Of a stretch of 59,394 bases of DNA, positions 43,766 to 52,353 are shown piece by piece. Both the position numbers and the translations under genes were made by a program. Under the pieces are notes generated by a model. It searched no databases, was not told the DNA's origin, and saw only the letters and a list, made by a program, of their open reading frames with translations. Origin of the DNA: an uncultured Microbacterium sp. GTDB taxonomy: Bacteria; Actinomycetota; Actinomycetes; Actinomycetales; Microbacteriaceae. The stretch's first letter is position 1. Every line of letters begins with the position of its first letter. The stretch covers positions 1 through 59,394 of the forward strand of contig NZ_CALBRW010000023.1 in the NCBI RefSeq assembly GCF_937927635.1. Direction: 5' to 3'.

Positions 43766-44737
43766 ATGAGCGCATCCGGTGGCAGCAAGGCGATCATCGC
43801 GGCATTCCTGGCGAACATGGGCATCGCCCTCGCGAAGTTCATCGCCTGGGCGCTCTCCGGCTCCGCCTCGATGCTGGCCGAGGCCATCCACTCCGTCGCC
43901 GACTCCGGCAACCAACTGCTGCTGATGCTGGGCGGCCGCAAGGCGCAGAAGAACGCCGACCGCGAGCATCCGTTCGGCTACGGCCGCGAGCGCTACGTGT
44001 CGGCTTTCGTCGTCTCGATCGTGCTGTTCTCGCTGGGCGGCCTGTTCGCCGTCTACGAGGGCGTGCAGAAGCTCATCGACCCGCACGAGCTGGATCGCGC
44101 GTGGTGGTGGCTGCCGCTGGCCGTGCTGGTCGTCTCGATCGCGCTGGAGTCGTACTCGCTGCGCACGGCGGTGCGCGAGAGCAACGCGGTGCGCGAGAAG
44201 GGCCAGTCGTGGGTGTCGTTCGTGCGTCGCTCCAAGGCGCCCGAGCTGCCGGTCGTGCTGCTGGAGGACACCGGGGCACTGACGGGCCTGACGTTCGCGC
44301 TGCTGGGCGTGGGGCTCACGCTCATCACCGGCAACCCGCTGTTCGACGCCCTGGGCACGCTGATGATCGGCCTGCTGCTGATCGTGATCGCGCTGATCCT
44401 GGGAGCGGAGACGAAGAGCCTGCTGGTGGGCGAGGGCGCGAACCAGACCGACTACGACCGCATCGTCGATGCCATCTCGGGCGGCCCCGATGTGCAGAAG
44501 CTCATCCACATCAAGACCCTGTACCTGGGCCCCGATGAGCTGATGGTGGCCGCGAAGATCGCACTGGCCGCCGACAAGCCCGTTCGTGACGCGGCAGCCG
44601 ACATCGACGAGATCGAACGGCGCATCCGCGCCGTGGTTCCTGCCGCACGCGTGATCTACCTGGAGCCGGATGTGTACCGGCCGGCGCTGGATCCGGAGCC
44701 CCCGACGGACGCGTTCGTGCTGAAGTCCTCCGACTGA
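43766..44737 (+). CDS. Cation diffusion facilitator
   Basis: A 323-residue divalent-cation/proton antiporter. About six helices carry two metal-site sequences: SMLAEAIHSVADSGNQ on helix 2, with H and D residues, and EDTGALTGL on helix 5. A cytoplasmic ferredoxin-like C-terminal domain follows from about 210. A long loop between helices 4 and 5 replaces the usual His-rich loop. It probably exports zinc, iron or manganese. It is leaderless by its -10 position and is followed at once by a hydrolase gene. Confidence 0.94.
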   Translation: MSASGGSKAIIAAFLANMGIALAKFIAWALSGSASMLAEAIHSVADSGNQLLLMLGGRKAQKNADREHPFGYGRERYVSAFVVSIVLFSLGGLFAVYEGVQKLIDPHELDRAWWWLPLAVLVVSIALESYSLRTAVRESNAVREKGQSWVSFVRRSKAPELPVVLLEDTGALTGLTFALLGVGLTLITGNPLFDALGTLMIGLLLIVIALILGAETKSLLVGEGANQTDYDRIVDAISGGPDVQKLIHIKTLYLGPDELMVAAKIALAADKPVRDAAADIDEIERRIRAVVPAARVIYLEPDVYRPALDPEPPTDAFVLKSSD

Positions 44738-44745
44738 CCGCCGTC

Positions 44746-45648
44746 GTGACCTCCCCTCTCGACGAGCTCCACGCCGAGCTGGCCCGCCCGGACCTGCCCC
44801 CGGCCACCGAGCAGAAGCTGCGCAATGTGCTGACCGTGCTGCAGAGCGACTCCCAGGCGCACCTGGAGTCGCTGGCGATGGTCGACCCCGGCCCGCAGGC
44901 CGTCGTCTCATTCGGCGACATCGAGCACGCCGACCTGATCGTGTTCCTGCTGCACGGCATCGACACCGGACTCGATCAGTTCCCGGATTGGGCGGATGCC
45001 GCGCAGCGGCTGTGCGCGGATGTGATCCGCTCCTGCGTGGTGCGGGGCGAGCCGCGCAACGTGGCCGTGATCGCCTGGTTCGCCTGGGATTCCGGCACCC
45101 ACGTGTCGGCGCTCGCGACCAAGCACGCCACCGTGGGCGCGGCGCGCCTGGCCGTGGACATCGACCGGCTGGAGCCGCGCAATGCGCACGCCCGCGTGGC
45201 GCTGGTGACGTACTCGTACTCGTCCACGCTGCTGGGCGAGCTGTTCGCGATGAACATCGGCGAGGACGTGCATACAGCGTTCTCCATCGCGTCGGCCGGC
45301 GTCACGCACGCGGCCAGGGTGGCGCTGACGGAGGCCATCGCCCGCGAGGACCTGGTGCTGTATGCCACCGAGGGCGCGAACGACAGCATCGCGCCGCTGG
45401 GCAGGCTCGGGCAGCATCCGGTCGACCCGCGTGACATCGCCGGCGCGATCGTCTACAGCAGCGACGGCGGCGAGGCACCCGCCGTGGACGGCGGGTCGAC
45501 CGTCGGTGCGGCCGTGGAAGGTCACGCCTCGCAGACCGCCGTCGACGAGCACGGCCGGCACGTCGGGTACTACGACGAGCACGCGCAGTCGTACCTCACG
45601 CTGGTCGCGAGGCTGGCGGATGCCGCCGTGGCGGTTGCCCGGGGCTGA
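44746..45648 (+). CDS. DUF1023-type alpha/beta hydrolase
   Basis: A 300-residue actinobacterial alpha/beta hydrolase of DUF1023 type. DLIVFLLHGIDTGLDQFPDW forms the oxyanion region, and VALVTYSYSSTLLGE is the nucleophile elbow, with Tyr in place of the usual His. Asp and His residues near 215-275 could complete the triad. Many relatives are linked to secretion clusters, but this one follows the CDF gene by eight bases. Substrate unknown. Start GTG 44746. Confidence 0.88.
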   Translation: MTSPLDELHAELARPDLPPATEQKLRNVLTVLQSDSQAHLESLAMVDPGPQAVVSFGDIEHADLIVFLLHGIDTGLDQFPDWADAAQRLCADVIRSCVVRGEPRNVAVIAWFAWDSGTHVSALATKHATVGAARLAVDIDRLEPRNAHARVALVTYSYSSTLLGELFAMNIGEDVHTAFSIASAGVTHAARVALTEAIAREDLVLYATEGANDSIAPLGRLGQHPVDPRDIAGAIVYSSDGGEAPAVDGGSTVGAAVEGHASQTAVDEHGRHVGYYDEHAQSYLTLVARLADAAVAVARG

Positions 45649-45686
45649 CCTTCGTGGGGCCTCACGCAGGGCGGATCTTCGCGGGG

Positions 45687-45819
45687 CGCAGATGGTCGCC
45701 TCCCACGGGCTGAGGCAGCAATTCGGGCCCCGCGAGCAAGGTGCGTCTCCGCCCGCGTGTGTCGCGGGTCGCATATGGTGCACTCCCGCGAGCTGAGGCA
45801 GCCATTCGGGCCCCGCGAG
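45687..45819. repeat. Two imperfect direct copies, 83-bp period
   Basis: Copies at 45687-45736 and 45770-45819 share GCTGAGGCAGC and ATTCGGGCCCCGCGAG and both start CGCA(G/T)ATGGT. The block fills the convergent gap between the DUF1023-type gene and tadA, where no gene is seen. Confidence 0.85.
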
Positions 45820-45841
45820 TGAGGGCGCCGACTCGCTCTGG

Positions 45842-46294
45842 CTAGCGGCGCGACTCGAAGAAGGCGCGCAGCTGCGCTGTCGCCTCGTCGGAGCGGATGC
45901 CGCCGATCACCTCCGCGCGGTAGGGCAGCCGCCGGTCGCGCAGCAGGTCGTACATGGAGCCGGCCGCTCCGGCCTTGTCGTCCCAGGCTCCGAACACCAC
46001 GCGTCCGATGCGGGCCTGCAGGATGGCGCCCGCGCACATCACGCAGGGTTCGAGGGTGACGACGAGCGTGTGGTCCTCGAGGTTCCAGCCGCCGTGGGCT
46101 TCGGCGGCGGCGCGCAGTGCGACGATCTCGGCGTGGCCGGTCGGATCGTGGGTGACCTCGCGCAGGTTGTGCCCCTCGCCGACGATGCGTTCTTCCCGAT
46201 CCAGCACCACGGCCCCGACCGGCACATCGCCCGCAGCACTGGCCGCTGCGGCCAGCGCGAGCGCGCGCGTCATCGGCTCGTCGTAGGCGGTCAT
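45842..46294 (-). CDS. tadA: tRNA adenosine(34) deaminase
   Basis: A 150-residue zinc deaminase that converts A34 to inosine in tRNA-Arg(ACG). GHAEIVALRAA carries the zinc His and proton-shuttle Glu, and TLEPCVMCAGAI provides the two zinc cysteines. NLREVTHDPTGHAE and FGAWDDKAGA are typical of TadA. The -10 box TAGGCT (46302-46307) ends seven bases from the ATG. It is the essential TadA type, not a cytosine deaminase. Confidence 0.96.
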   Translation of the reverse strand: MTAYDEPMTRALALAAAASAAGDVPVGAVVLDREERIVGEGHNLREVTHDPTGHAEIVALRAAAEAHGGWNLEDHTLVVTLEPCVMCAGAILQARIGRVVFGAWDDKAGAAGSMYDLLRDRRLPYRAEVIGGIRSDEATAQLRAFFESRR

Positions 46295-46353
46295 GCGGTC
46301 GAGCCTAGTGCGCAGTGATGAAGGCCTGTGCGGCGGCGAGGGCCACCGCCCAG

Positions 46354-46359
46354 TAATCT
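46354..46359 (+). promoter_or_regulatory. -10 element TAATCT of upp
   Basis: TAATCT ends six bases before ATG 46366 and lies 50 bases from the opposing tadA -10 box. Confidence 0.5.
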
Positions 46360-46365
46360 GTACCC

Positions 46366-46998
46366 ATGCGCGTTCATGTGGCCGACCATCCCCTCATCAC
46401 TCACAAGCTCACGGTGCTGCGGGATGAGAACACCCCGTCGCCGGTGTTCCGCCAGCTGACCGAGGAACTGGTGACGCTGCTGGCCTACGAGGCCACACGC
46501 AATGTGAAGGTGTCCCCGATCGAGATCCAGACGCCGGTCACCAAGACCATGGGCGTGAAGATCGCGGAGCCGCGGCCGATCGTCGTCCCGATCCTGCGCG
46601 CCGGCCTCGGCATGCTCGAGGGACTGGTCAAGCTCATCCCCACCGCCGAGGTCGGGTTCCTCGGCATGGTGCGCGACGAAGAGACCCTGCTGCCGAGCAC
46701 GTATGCCGAGCGCCTGCCCGCCGATCTCAGCGACCGGCAGTGCTTCGCCATCGACCCGATGCTCGCCACCGGCGGCTCCCTGGGGGCGGCGATCCAGTTC
46801 CTGTTCGACCGCGGCGCCAAGGACGTCACGGCGATCTGCCTGATCGGCACGCCCGAGGGCGTCGCGGCGATCGAGGAGCTCGTCGGCGACCGCGACGTGA
46901 CCCTCGTACTGGGCGCGCTCGACGAGCGACTGAACGACAAGGGCTACATCGTGCCCGGCCTCGGCGACGCCGGCGACCGTCTGTACGGCACGGTCTGA
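46366..46998 (+). CDS. upp: Uracil phosphoribosyltransferase
   Basis: A 210-residue pyrimidine-salvage enzyme making UMP from uracil and PRPP. The PRPP loop is AIDPMLATGGSL, and the uracil site near the C-terminus reads GYIVPGLGDAGDR. MRVHVADHPLITHKLTVLRD is the standard start. The mRNA is leaderless by its -10 spacing. Its stop codon lies inside the first unit of a 14-bp tandem repeat. Confidence 0.97.
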   Translation: MRVHVADHPLITHKLTVLRDENTPSPVFRQLTEELVTLLAYEATRNVKVSPIEIQTPVTKTMGVKIAEPRPIVVPILRAGLGMLEGLVKLIPTAEVGFLGMVRDEETLLPSTYAERLPADLSDRQCFAIDPMLATGGSLGAAIQFLFDRGAKDVTAICLIGTPEGVAAIEELVGDRDVTLVLGALDERLNDKGYIVPGLGDAGDRLYGTV

Positions 46999-47047
46999 TT
47001 TCAGCGGTCTGATCTCAGCGGTCTGATCTGAGCGGTCTGATCTCAGC
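46992..47047. repeat. Four tandem copies of a 14-bp unit overlapping the upp stop
   Basis: GGTCTGATTTCAGC, GGTCTGATCTCAGC, GGTCTGATCTGAGC and GGTCTGATCTCAGC follow head to tail from 46992. The first unit contains the upp stop codon (46996-46998). Confidence 0.9.
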
Positions 47048-47068
47048 GGGGCCCCCAGCGGCCGCCCC

Positions 47069-47179
47069 GCTTCGCGCGGCTCTTCTCGACCGACGCTGCG
47101 CATATCTGCGCCGCGTCGGTCGAAGACTGCCGCGCGACGGTGAGAACAGGCGCGCACAACGAGAAGAGCAGCGCGAGCG
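47069..47179. repeat. Palindromic element with GCGCATAT core (copy 2, most complete)
   Basis: Outer arms GCTTCGCGCGGCTCTTCTCG and CGAGAAGAGCAGCGCGAGCG, and inner arms CGACCGACGC (47087-47096) and GCGTCGGTCG (47113-47122), flank GCGCATAT (47098-47105). No ORF lies within it. It sits between convergent upp and GNAT genes. Confidence 0.75.
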
Positions 47180-47211
47180 AGCACACCCGCGGGTGGAGCG
47201 GATGCCGGGTA

Positions 47212-47982
47212 TCAGACGCTCAGCACGTACGCGCGCTCGTCGCCGTAATGCGCGAAGCCCGCGCGGGCGAGGATCGGGGCGGAGGTCGAGATGCGGCCCT
47301 TCACGATGGCCGTGATCGCGCCGAGTTCCGCGCCGATGCGCAGCCGCTTCGCCAGCACAGCCCGGTAGGCGCCGTGACCGCGGGCGTCGGCGAGCGTCGC
47401 CGCGCCCCACAGCCGCACGAATCCGTCGACGATCGTGCATCCGCCGGTGCTGACGGCCCTGCCGTCCAGGCGTGCCAGCACGCGTGCGCCCTCGCCTGAT
47501 TCGAGTCCCGATGAGACTTCGTCCAGTTCGTCCCGCAGTCCCTGCTCGTCGAGCGGATGCTGGTCCCACACCGCCACGTTGACGGCATCCACCTCGCGCA
47601 CCTGCTCGAGAGTACGGACCACCTCGGCCGTGACGCCCTCCGGGACCTCGACGGAGAGCCCGTCGATGGGCCGGGCGAACACGGCGACCGTGTCGGTGTG
47701 CACCGCTCCTCGGCGCTGCAGCTCCACCTCGAGATCGGGGCTGTCGGAGGCGTTGGTCCAGAACGTCAGCGACGGTTCCCCCCAGGCGCGGGTGCGCTCG
47801 ATCGCGTGGTCGAGCACGCCCGCCGCATCCAGCTGCGACTGCACCATCGACGCCTTCACCCCGCCACCGAGGCGGGCCGGGTAGCGCACCAGCTGCAGCC
47901 CGGTGTTCTCGTGCTTGCCGTCGCGGGGGAACCAGACCCAGGCCGCCGAGGCGCGCAGGACGTCGTCGAGTGTGTGTGTCAT
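47212..47982 (-). CDS. GNAT-family acetyltransferase
   Basis: A 256-residue protein. The C-terminal half has a GNAT fold: RVLARLDGRAVSTGGCTI, then LWGAATLADARGHGAYRAVL with the acetyl-CoA loop RGHGAY, and a final ARAGFAHYGDERAYVL. The N-terminal half is probably a second, degenerate GNAT domain. Substrate unknown. ATG 47982 is preferred over 48057 because GAGAGGTCCG precedes it. It follows the nuclease-helicase gene by eight bases and could be its cotranscribed partner. Confidence 0.9.
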   Translation of the reverse strand: MTHTLDDVLRASAAWVWFPRDGKHENTGLQLVRYPARLGGGVKASMVQSQLDAAGVLDHAIERTRAWGEPSLTFWTNASDSPDLEVELQRRGAVHTDTVAVFARPIDGLSVEVPEGVTAEVVRTLEQVREVDAVNVAVWDQHPLDEQGLRDELDEVSSGLESGEGARVLARLDGRAVSTGGCTIVDGFVRLWGAATLADARGHGAYRAVLAKRLRIGAELGAITAIVKGRISTSAPILARAGFAHYGDERAYVLSV

Positions 47983-47990
47983 CGGACCTC

Positions 47991-50900
47991 TCACGAGCGG
48001 TCCGCCCCGACCAGGTGGGCGAAGGCGCTCAGACGCGCGACGCCCTCCGGCGTCCACGGCAGATCGTCCAGCAGCGCCGGCGAGTGCACCAGATAGGCGA
48101 CGCTCTTCGCGCGCGAGATGGCGACGTTCAGCCGGTTCTGCAGCAGCAGGAACTCCGGCCCGCGCGGGGCATCGCGCCCGCTGGAGGCGGCGAGCGAGGT
48201 GATGGAGACCACGGCCTCCTTGCCCTGGAAGTTGTCGACCGTGCCGACGGCGACCTCTCCGAAGCCGGCACTGGTGAGCTCGTCGTGGATGAGCTGCTTC
48301 TGCGCGTTGTAGGGGGCGACCACGATGATGTCCGACTGCTCGAGCGGGCGTGGGACGGCTCTCTCCATCCCGTCCGTGTACGCACGGCCGACCAGATCGC
48401 GCACGATGCGCAGCACCTCGGCTCCTTCCTCCGGCGACTGCGTGGCGTTGCCGCGATGCCGCAGCGGGATCACGTGCAGCCCGGGTTCGACGCCCTCGAC
48501 GACACGGCCGTCGGTGCCGTCGGCGGAGGCCAGCCGGCCGGCGTACGACAGTTGCGAGACGGGCTGCGCGACTTCAGGATGCATGCGCCACGACTTCTCG
48601 AGGAAGTAGCCGAATGCGGGGTCGATGACCGAGTCCCCGTCCATCACCCAGCCCAGCGCCGAGGTGTTCACCGGCTCGGGGTGCGTGCCCTGGCTGACCT
48701 GCGGGAGCTGCTGCGGATCGCCCAGCAGCAGCAAGCGCTGCGCTCCTGCTGCGACGGCGATCGTCGACGCCAGTGAGAACTGCCCGGCCTCGTCGATCAC
48801 CAGCAGGTCGAGGCCCTTGCGGTCCACTCGGCGGGTGTTGCTGAAGTCCCAGGCCGTGCCGCCGACGACGGCTCCGCCCTGGGCATGCTCGGCCAGGAAC
48901 GCCGCCATGCCGTCGCGCCCCAGCGACGTGTAGGGGTGCTCACCGGCATCCCCGCTCTTCGGCTTCTTGGCGACCTTCGCCGCAGGCACGCCGTCGGCGA
49001 CGACGCGCTCCAGCAGGTTCTCGACGATGGCGTGCGACTGCGCGACCACGCCGACCCGGAACCCGTGCTCGTTCACCAACCGGGCGATGACCTGTGATCC
49101 GGTGTACGTCTTGCCCGTACCGGGAGGGCCCTGCACGGCCAGGTAGCTGTCGTCCAGATCGAGGATGCCGCGCACGATGGCGTCGATGCGGTCATCACCG
49201 GCATCCGGCAGCCCTGCACCCGACCGCGTGCGCGGGGCGATGCGGCGCAGGATGTCGGTGGCGGCGTCGGCGGGGAATCCGGGTGCGGCGTGGTGCACCG
49301 AGGCCGCCCACTCCTCGATGGCGCCCTGCTGGCTCGCCGCGTTCGGCGGTGATGCCGGTGCGAGGGCGATCGGCAGCGCGTCCCAGGTCTGACCACCGAC
49401 AGTGCGTTCGCGCACCAGGAAGCCATCGTCGAGCACCTCGACGATCTCGACCTCGTGCGGCACGTGGATCACCCGCGATGGCGCGGACGCCGCGAACGGC
49501 GTGGGCACGTCGTACAGCGCGAACGGCCTGCCGCCGACGCCCACGGTGCTGCCGGGCGCCACCTCGCCGCGCAGCCGCAGCAGCCGGGTCTGCGCACGCT
49601 GACCCTCGGCGACGCCCCAGTCCTCATCGACGCCGCTGCGGGGCTCGTCGATCCGCAGCACGTCGCGCGTGGACGCCCAGACCGAGACGGGCTCCCGCAG
49701 CCGTTGGAAGTGCCCCTGCCAGAAGCTCTTCGCCTCGCGAGGGTAGTAGTCGATCGCGGCGGCGGCGACGCGGAACTCCTCGCCGCTGCGCCCCTCGTGC
49801 TCGGCGTGCAGCGCCTCGGCCTGCAGGGCGAGGGACAGTGGAGACGGCTCGTAGGCGCGGGTCTCCGGGTCGTCGGGCGGCGCGGGCACCACGCCCTCCT
49901 GCCGGGCCAGCCCGACCAGCCAGTTGCGCAGCCGCCGGGTGGAGACGCAGTCGTAGCGGTTGTAGTCGGCCAGGTCGTCGAGGATCTCCTGCGCCTCGGC
50001 GTCCTTCCCGGCATGCTGCAGTGCTCGCGCCTGCACGTACTGCACGATCGAGTCATCGCCCTTCTGCACGTCGCTGGTGCGCACCTCGGCGCCCATGTAC
50101 AGCGGTTCGAGCTTCTTGATCGAGTACGAACGAGATCCGATCCGCACCGACCGCAGCACGATCGGGTACAGGTCGACGAAGACGCCCTTGCGCAGCAGCC
50201 GGTCGACATCCGCCTCGCCCACCCCGTAGCGCGCGGCCATGGCCGACAGGTGCGCGGTCTCGTAGGGCGCGTAGTGGTAGATGTGCATGTCGGGATGCGC
50301 CTGTCGGCGCAGCTTCACGAAGGCGAGGAAGTCCAGCAGCGCCTGCTTCTCGTCGGCGAAGGTGTGCGCCCACAGTGCGGTGTACTGCTCGTCATCGTCG
50401 ACCCAGCCGAACAGATAGTCGATGCCCCACAGCGGCGGCTCGCCAGGCTCGGTGTGCAGCGGATCACCCTCGAAGTCGAAGAACATGTCACCGCGGCTGG
50501 GGCGTGGCATCATGCCGATCGCACTCGCCGAGACCAGCTCGTACGGCGGCACGTCACCGGGCTCGAGCGCCAGTCCGGCCTGCAACCGCGCCTGCGCTCG
50601 CAACGCGGTGAAGGTGTCGGAATTCATCCCGTCGGGGGCATCGGATGCCGCGGCCAGATCGTCGATGGTGAGGATGCCGGCCGCGCGCAGCCGCTGCCGC
50701 TGCACGGGCCGCATGCGGGCGACCATGAGCAGGTCGCGATGCGCGAGCACCTGCGCCTCACAGGTCGCGCAGCGCCCGCAGGCGGTGATCTGCAGCTCGC
50801 CGCGGTCGTCGCCCCACGCCAGCGGTGCGCCTGCGGCTCCCGCCTCGATCGCCCGGTCGGCGATGATGGCACGCAACCGGGCGCGGCGCACGTGGAACAG

Positions 50901-51500
50901 CGGCAGGACATCGGCGACGCGGTGCGTGCTGATACTGCCGTCACCGAGGATCAGGTCCACCTCGTCGGAGCGCGGGATGCCCAGCGCGTCGAGCTGATCG
51001 ACATATGCCGCCAACTGCATGAGCGCTGTCGAGCGAGCCGTGCGGGCGAGCTTGGAGTCCTGCACGCGCCAGCGCCTGGTGCTCTCGCCTGGAACCGGCT
51101 CGTCGCGCTTCAGGAAGTCGGCGAACCCGACGAACTCCGATGTCGAGAACGCGGCCTGGTAGATCACGGATGCGTCGGATTCGAGCGCCCGCACGGTGTC
51201 GGCCACCACGCCGTCGAGGGCATCGACATCCCGGGAGGACACCTTCGGCAGCACGACCACGCCCGCACCGCCACCGGAAGACTCGCCGAACTCGGAGAGG
51301 TATTTCTCGAGCACGGTGATCTCGTACGCGTCGCCGAGCCGGGCCGCGCGCTCGAGCGTGGCATCCTCCGGGTCCTCGACGGCGGGGATCCGACCGAGCT
51401 TGGCGTCGAGTGCTCGCGCCCAGGCGAACTCGCACTCCGCCGCGAGCTTCAGATCGCTCGCACTCCAGACCACGCGATTCTCCGCCGTGATGACCCGCAC
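47991..51500 (-). CDS. TM0106-type RecB nuclease fused to an exonuclease-like domain and SF1 helicase
   Basis: A 1169-residue, three-part protein. Residues 1-250 form a RecB/Cas4-like nuclease: Asp128 (FADF), Asp148-Ser-Lys150, a QxxxY motif at 162-166, and four cysteines (Cys23, Cys241, Cys244, Cys247) placed to hold an iron-sulfur cluster. A DEDD/RNase H-like domain starts at FFDFEGDP (340-347). From about 770 an SF1 helicase follows, with GPPGTGKT, LLVIDEAGQ, LLLLGDPQQLPQ and TVDNFQGKE and VAISRAKS at the end. It should unwind and cut DNA or RNA-DNA. The family is widespread in actinobacteria but lacks an established role. GTG 51500 has GAGAGGGG upstream. Confidence 0.92.
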   Translation of the reverse strand: MRVITAENRVVWSASDLKLAAECEFAWARALDAKLGRIPAVEDPEDATLERAARLGDAYEITVLEKYLSEFGESSGGGAGVVVLPKVSSRDVDALDGVVADTVRALESDASVIYQAAFSTSEFVGFADFLKRDEPVPGESTRRWRVQDSKLARTARSTALMQLAAYVDQLDALGIPRSDEVDLILGDGSISTHRVADVLPLFHVRRARLRAIIADRAIEAGAAGAPLAWGDDRGELQITACGRCATCEAQVLAHRDLLMVARMRPVQRQRLRAAGILTIDDLAAASDAPDGMNSDTFTALRAQARLQAGLALEPGDVPPYELVSASAIGMMPRPSRGDMFFDFEGDPLHTEPGEPPLWGIDYLFGWVDDDEQYTALWAHTFADEKQALLDFLAFVKLRRQAHPDMHIYHYAPYETAHLSAMAARYGVGEADVDRLLRKGVFVDLYPIVLRSVRIGSRSYSIKKLEPLYMGAEVRTSDVQKGDDSIVQYVQARALQHAGKDAEAQEILDDLADYNRYDCVSTRRLRNWLVGLARQEGVVPAPPDDPETRAYEPSPLSLALQAEALHAEHEGRSGEEFRVAAAAIDYYPREAKSFWQGHFQRLREPVSVWASTRDVLRIDEPRSGVDEDWGVAEGQRAQTRLLRLRGEVAPGSTVGVGGRPFALYDVPTPFAASAPSRVIHVPHEVEIVEVLDDGFLVRERTVGGQTWDALPIALAPASPPNAASQQGAIEEWAASVHHAAPGFPADAATDILRRIAPRTRSGAGLPDAGDDRIDAIVRGILDLDDSYLAVQGPPGTGKTYTGSQVIARLVNEHGFRVGVVAQSHAIVENLLERVVADGVPAAKVAKKPKSGDAGEHPYTSLGRDGMAAFLAEHAQGGAVVGGTAWDFSNTRRVDRKGLDLLVIDEAGQFSLASTIAVAAGAQRLLLLGDPQQLPQVSQGTHPEPVNTSALGWVMDGDSVIDPAFGYFLEKSWRMHPEVAQPVSQLSYAGRLASADGTDGRVVEGVEPGLHVIPLRHRGNATQSPEEGAEVLRIVRDLVGRAYTDGMERAVPRPLEQSDIIVVAPYNAQKQLIHDELTSAGFGEVAVGTVDNFQGKEAVVSITSLAASSGRDAPRGPEFLLLQNRLNVAISRAKSVAYLVHSPALLDDLPWTPEGVARLSAFAHLVGADRS

Positions 51501-51587
51501 GATGCCCCTCTCCGTTGCCTGACTCCGAGGCTATCGGCAGGGTGGGACATCGTCGCCGTACCGTGGCGACCGAGGTCGCGGCACGGG

Positions 51588-52178
51588 CTACGGGATCATC
51601 GCGACGACGTCCCGCACGAGCCGAGCGCGGGCGAGCATCGTGCACGGCCGCGGGTCGTCGAGGGCGAGCAGCACGACACGATCATCGCCGATCGTCAGCG
51701 CGGCGAGCAGATCGTCGTGCCGGGCGACGCGTGCGCGCACGGCGGCGCCCCAGGCCGGCTCCGGCGGCTGGGTGTCGTGCGCCCAGGCCGGTGCGACCAG
51801 CAGCGAATCGGCGGAGTCGCCGATCGGCACCAGCAGGCGGATGCCTCCGGTCGGGGCATCCGCGGCCACGATCTCCCGGCGTCGGGGCGCCCGGCGCGAT
51901 CCGTCCTGCGCCCGCAGCACCCAGGTCTCCGCGCGCACCGTCGTGCCCGAGACCCGGAAGCGAAGTCGGCCACGGGCCGCCGTGACCCGCCAACCGCGAG
52001 GCAGCGCCACTGCGGCATCCCGCGGATCGGCCGGCCCGTCTGCGTCGAGCGAGGCATCGTTCCGCGTGCTCGCCCACGTCGCGCGCGCGGCGGCGATACG
52101 GCGATGAGTGGCCTCCGCTCCGCGCAGCCGCTCCCAGACGATGCCGCAGGCCGCACCGATCAGCAGCACGACGAGCAC
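51588..52178 (-). CDS. Hypothetical membrane-anchored protein
   Basis: A 196-residue protein of unknown function. One N-terminal helix (LVVLLIGAACGIVW) is followed by a soluble region with no recognised domain. The upstream reading frame stays open for about 140 bases and encodes basic residues, but has no ATG, GTG or TTG before a stop, so GTG 52178 is the first possible start. The frame and codon use fit a real gene. It lies between the nuclease-helicase and nadE genes. Confidence 0.6.
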   Translation of the reverse strand: MLVVLLIGAACGIVWERLRGAEATHRRIAAARATWASTRNDASLDADGPADPRDAAVALPRGWRVTAARGRLRFRVSGTTVRAETWVLRAQDGSRRAPRRREIVAADAPTGGIRLLVPIGDSADSLLVAPAWAHDTQPPEPAWGAAVRARVARHDDLLAALTIGDDRVVLLALDDPRPCTMLARARLVRDVVAMIP

Positions 52179-52353
52179 CGCAATGAACCGAGTCCGCCCT
52201 CCGCCGAGCGCAGCATCCCGCGATCGTCGCCACCGCCGTGCCCGGCACGATCGCGCCGACTGCCGTCCACGGGACCCTCCCCCGGCGGGACCCGCCGGAG
52301 GGTGCGTCAGCTCCGGTCACGCCGCGGCGTCCGAACGGGGCTCGCGAACCGGC

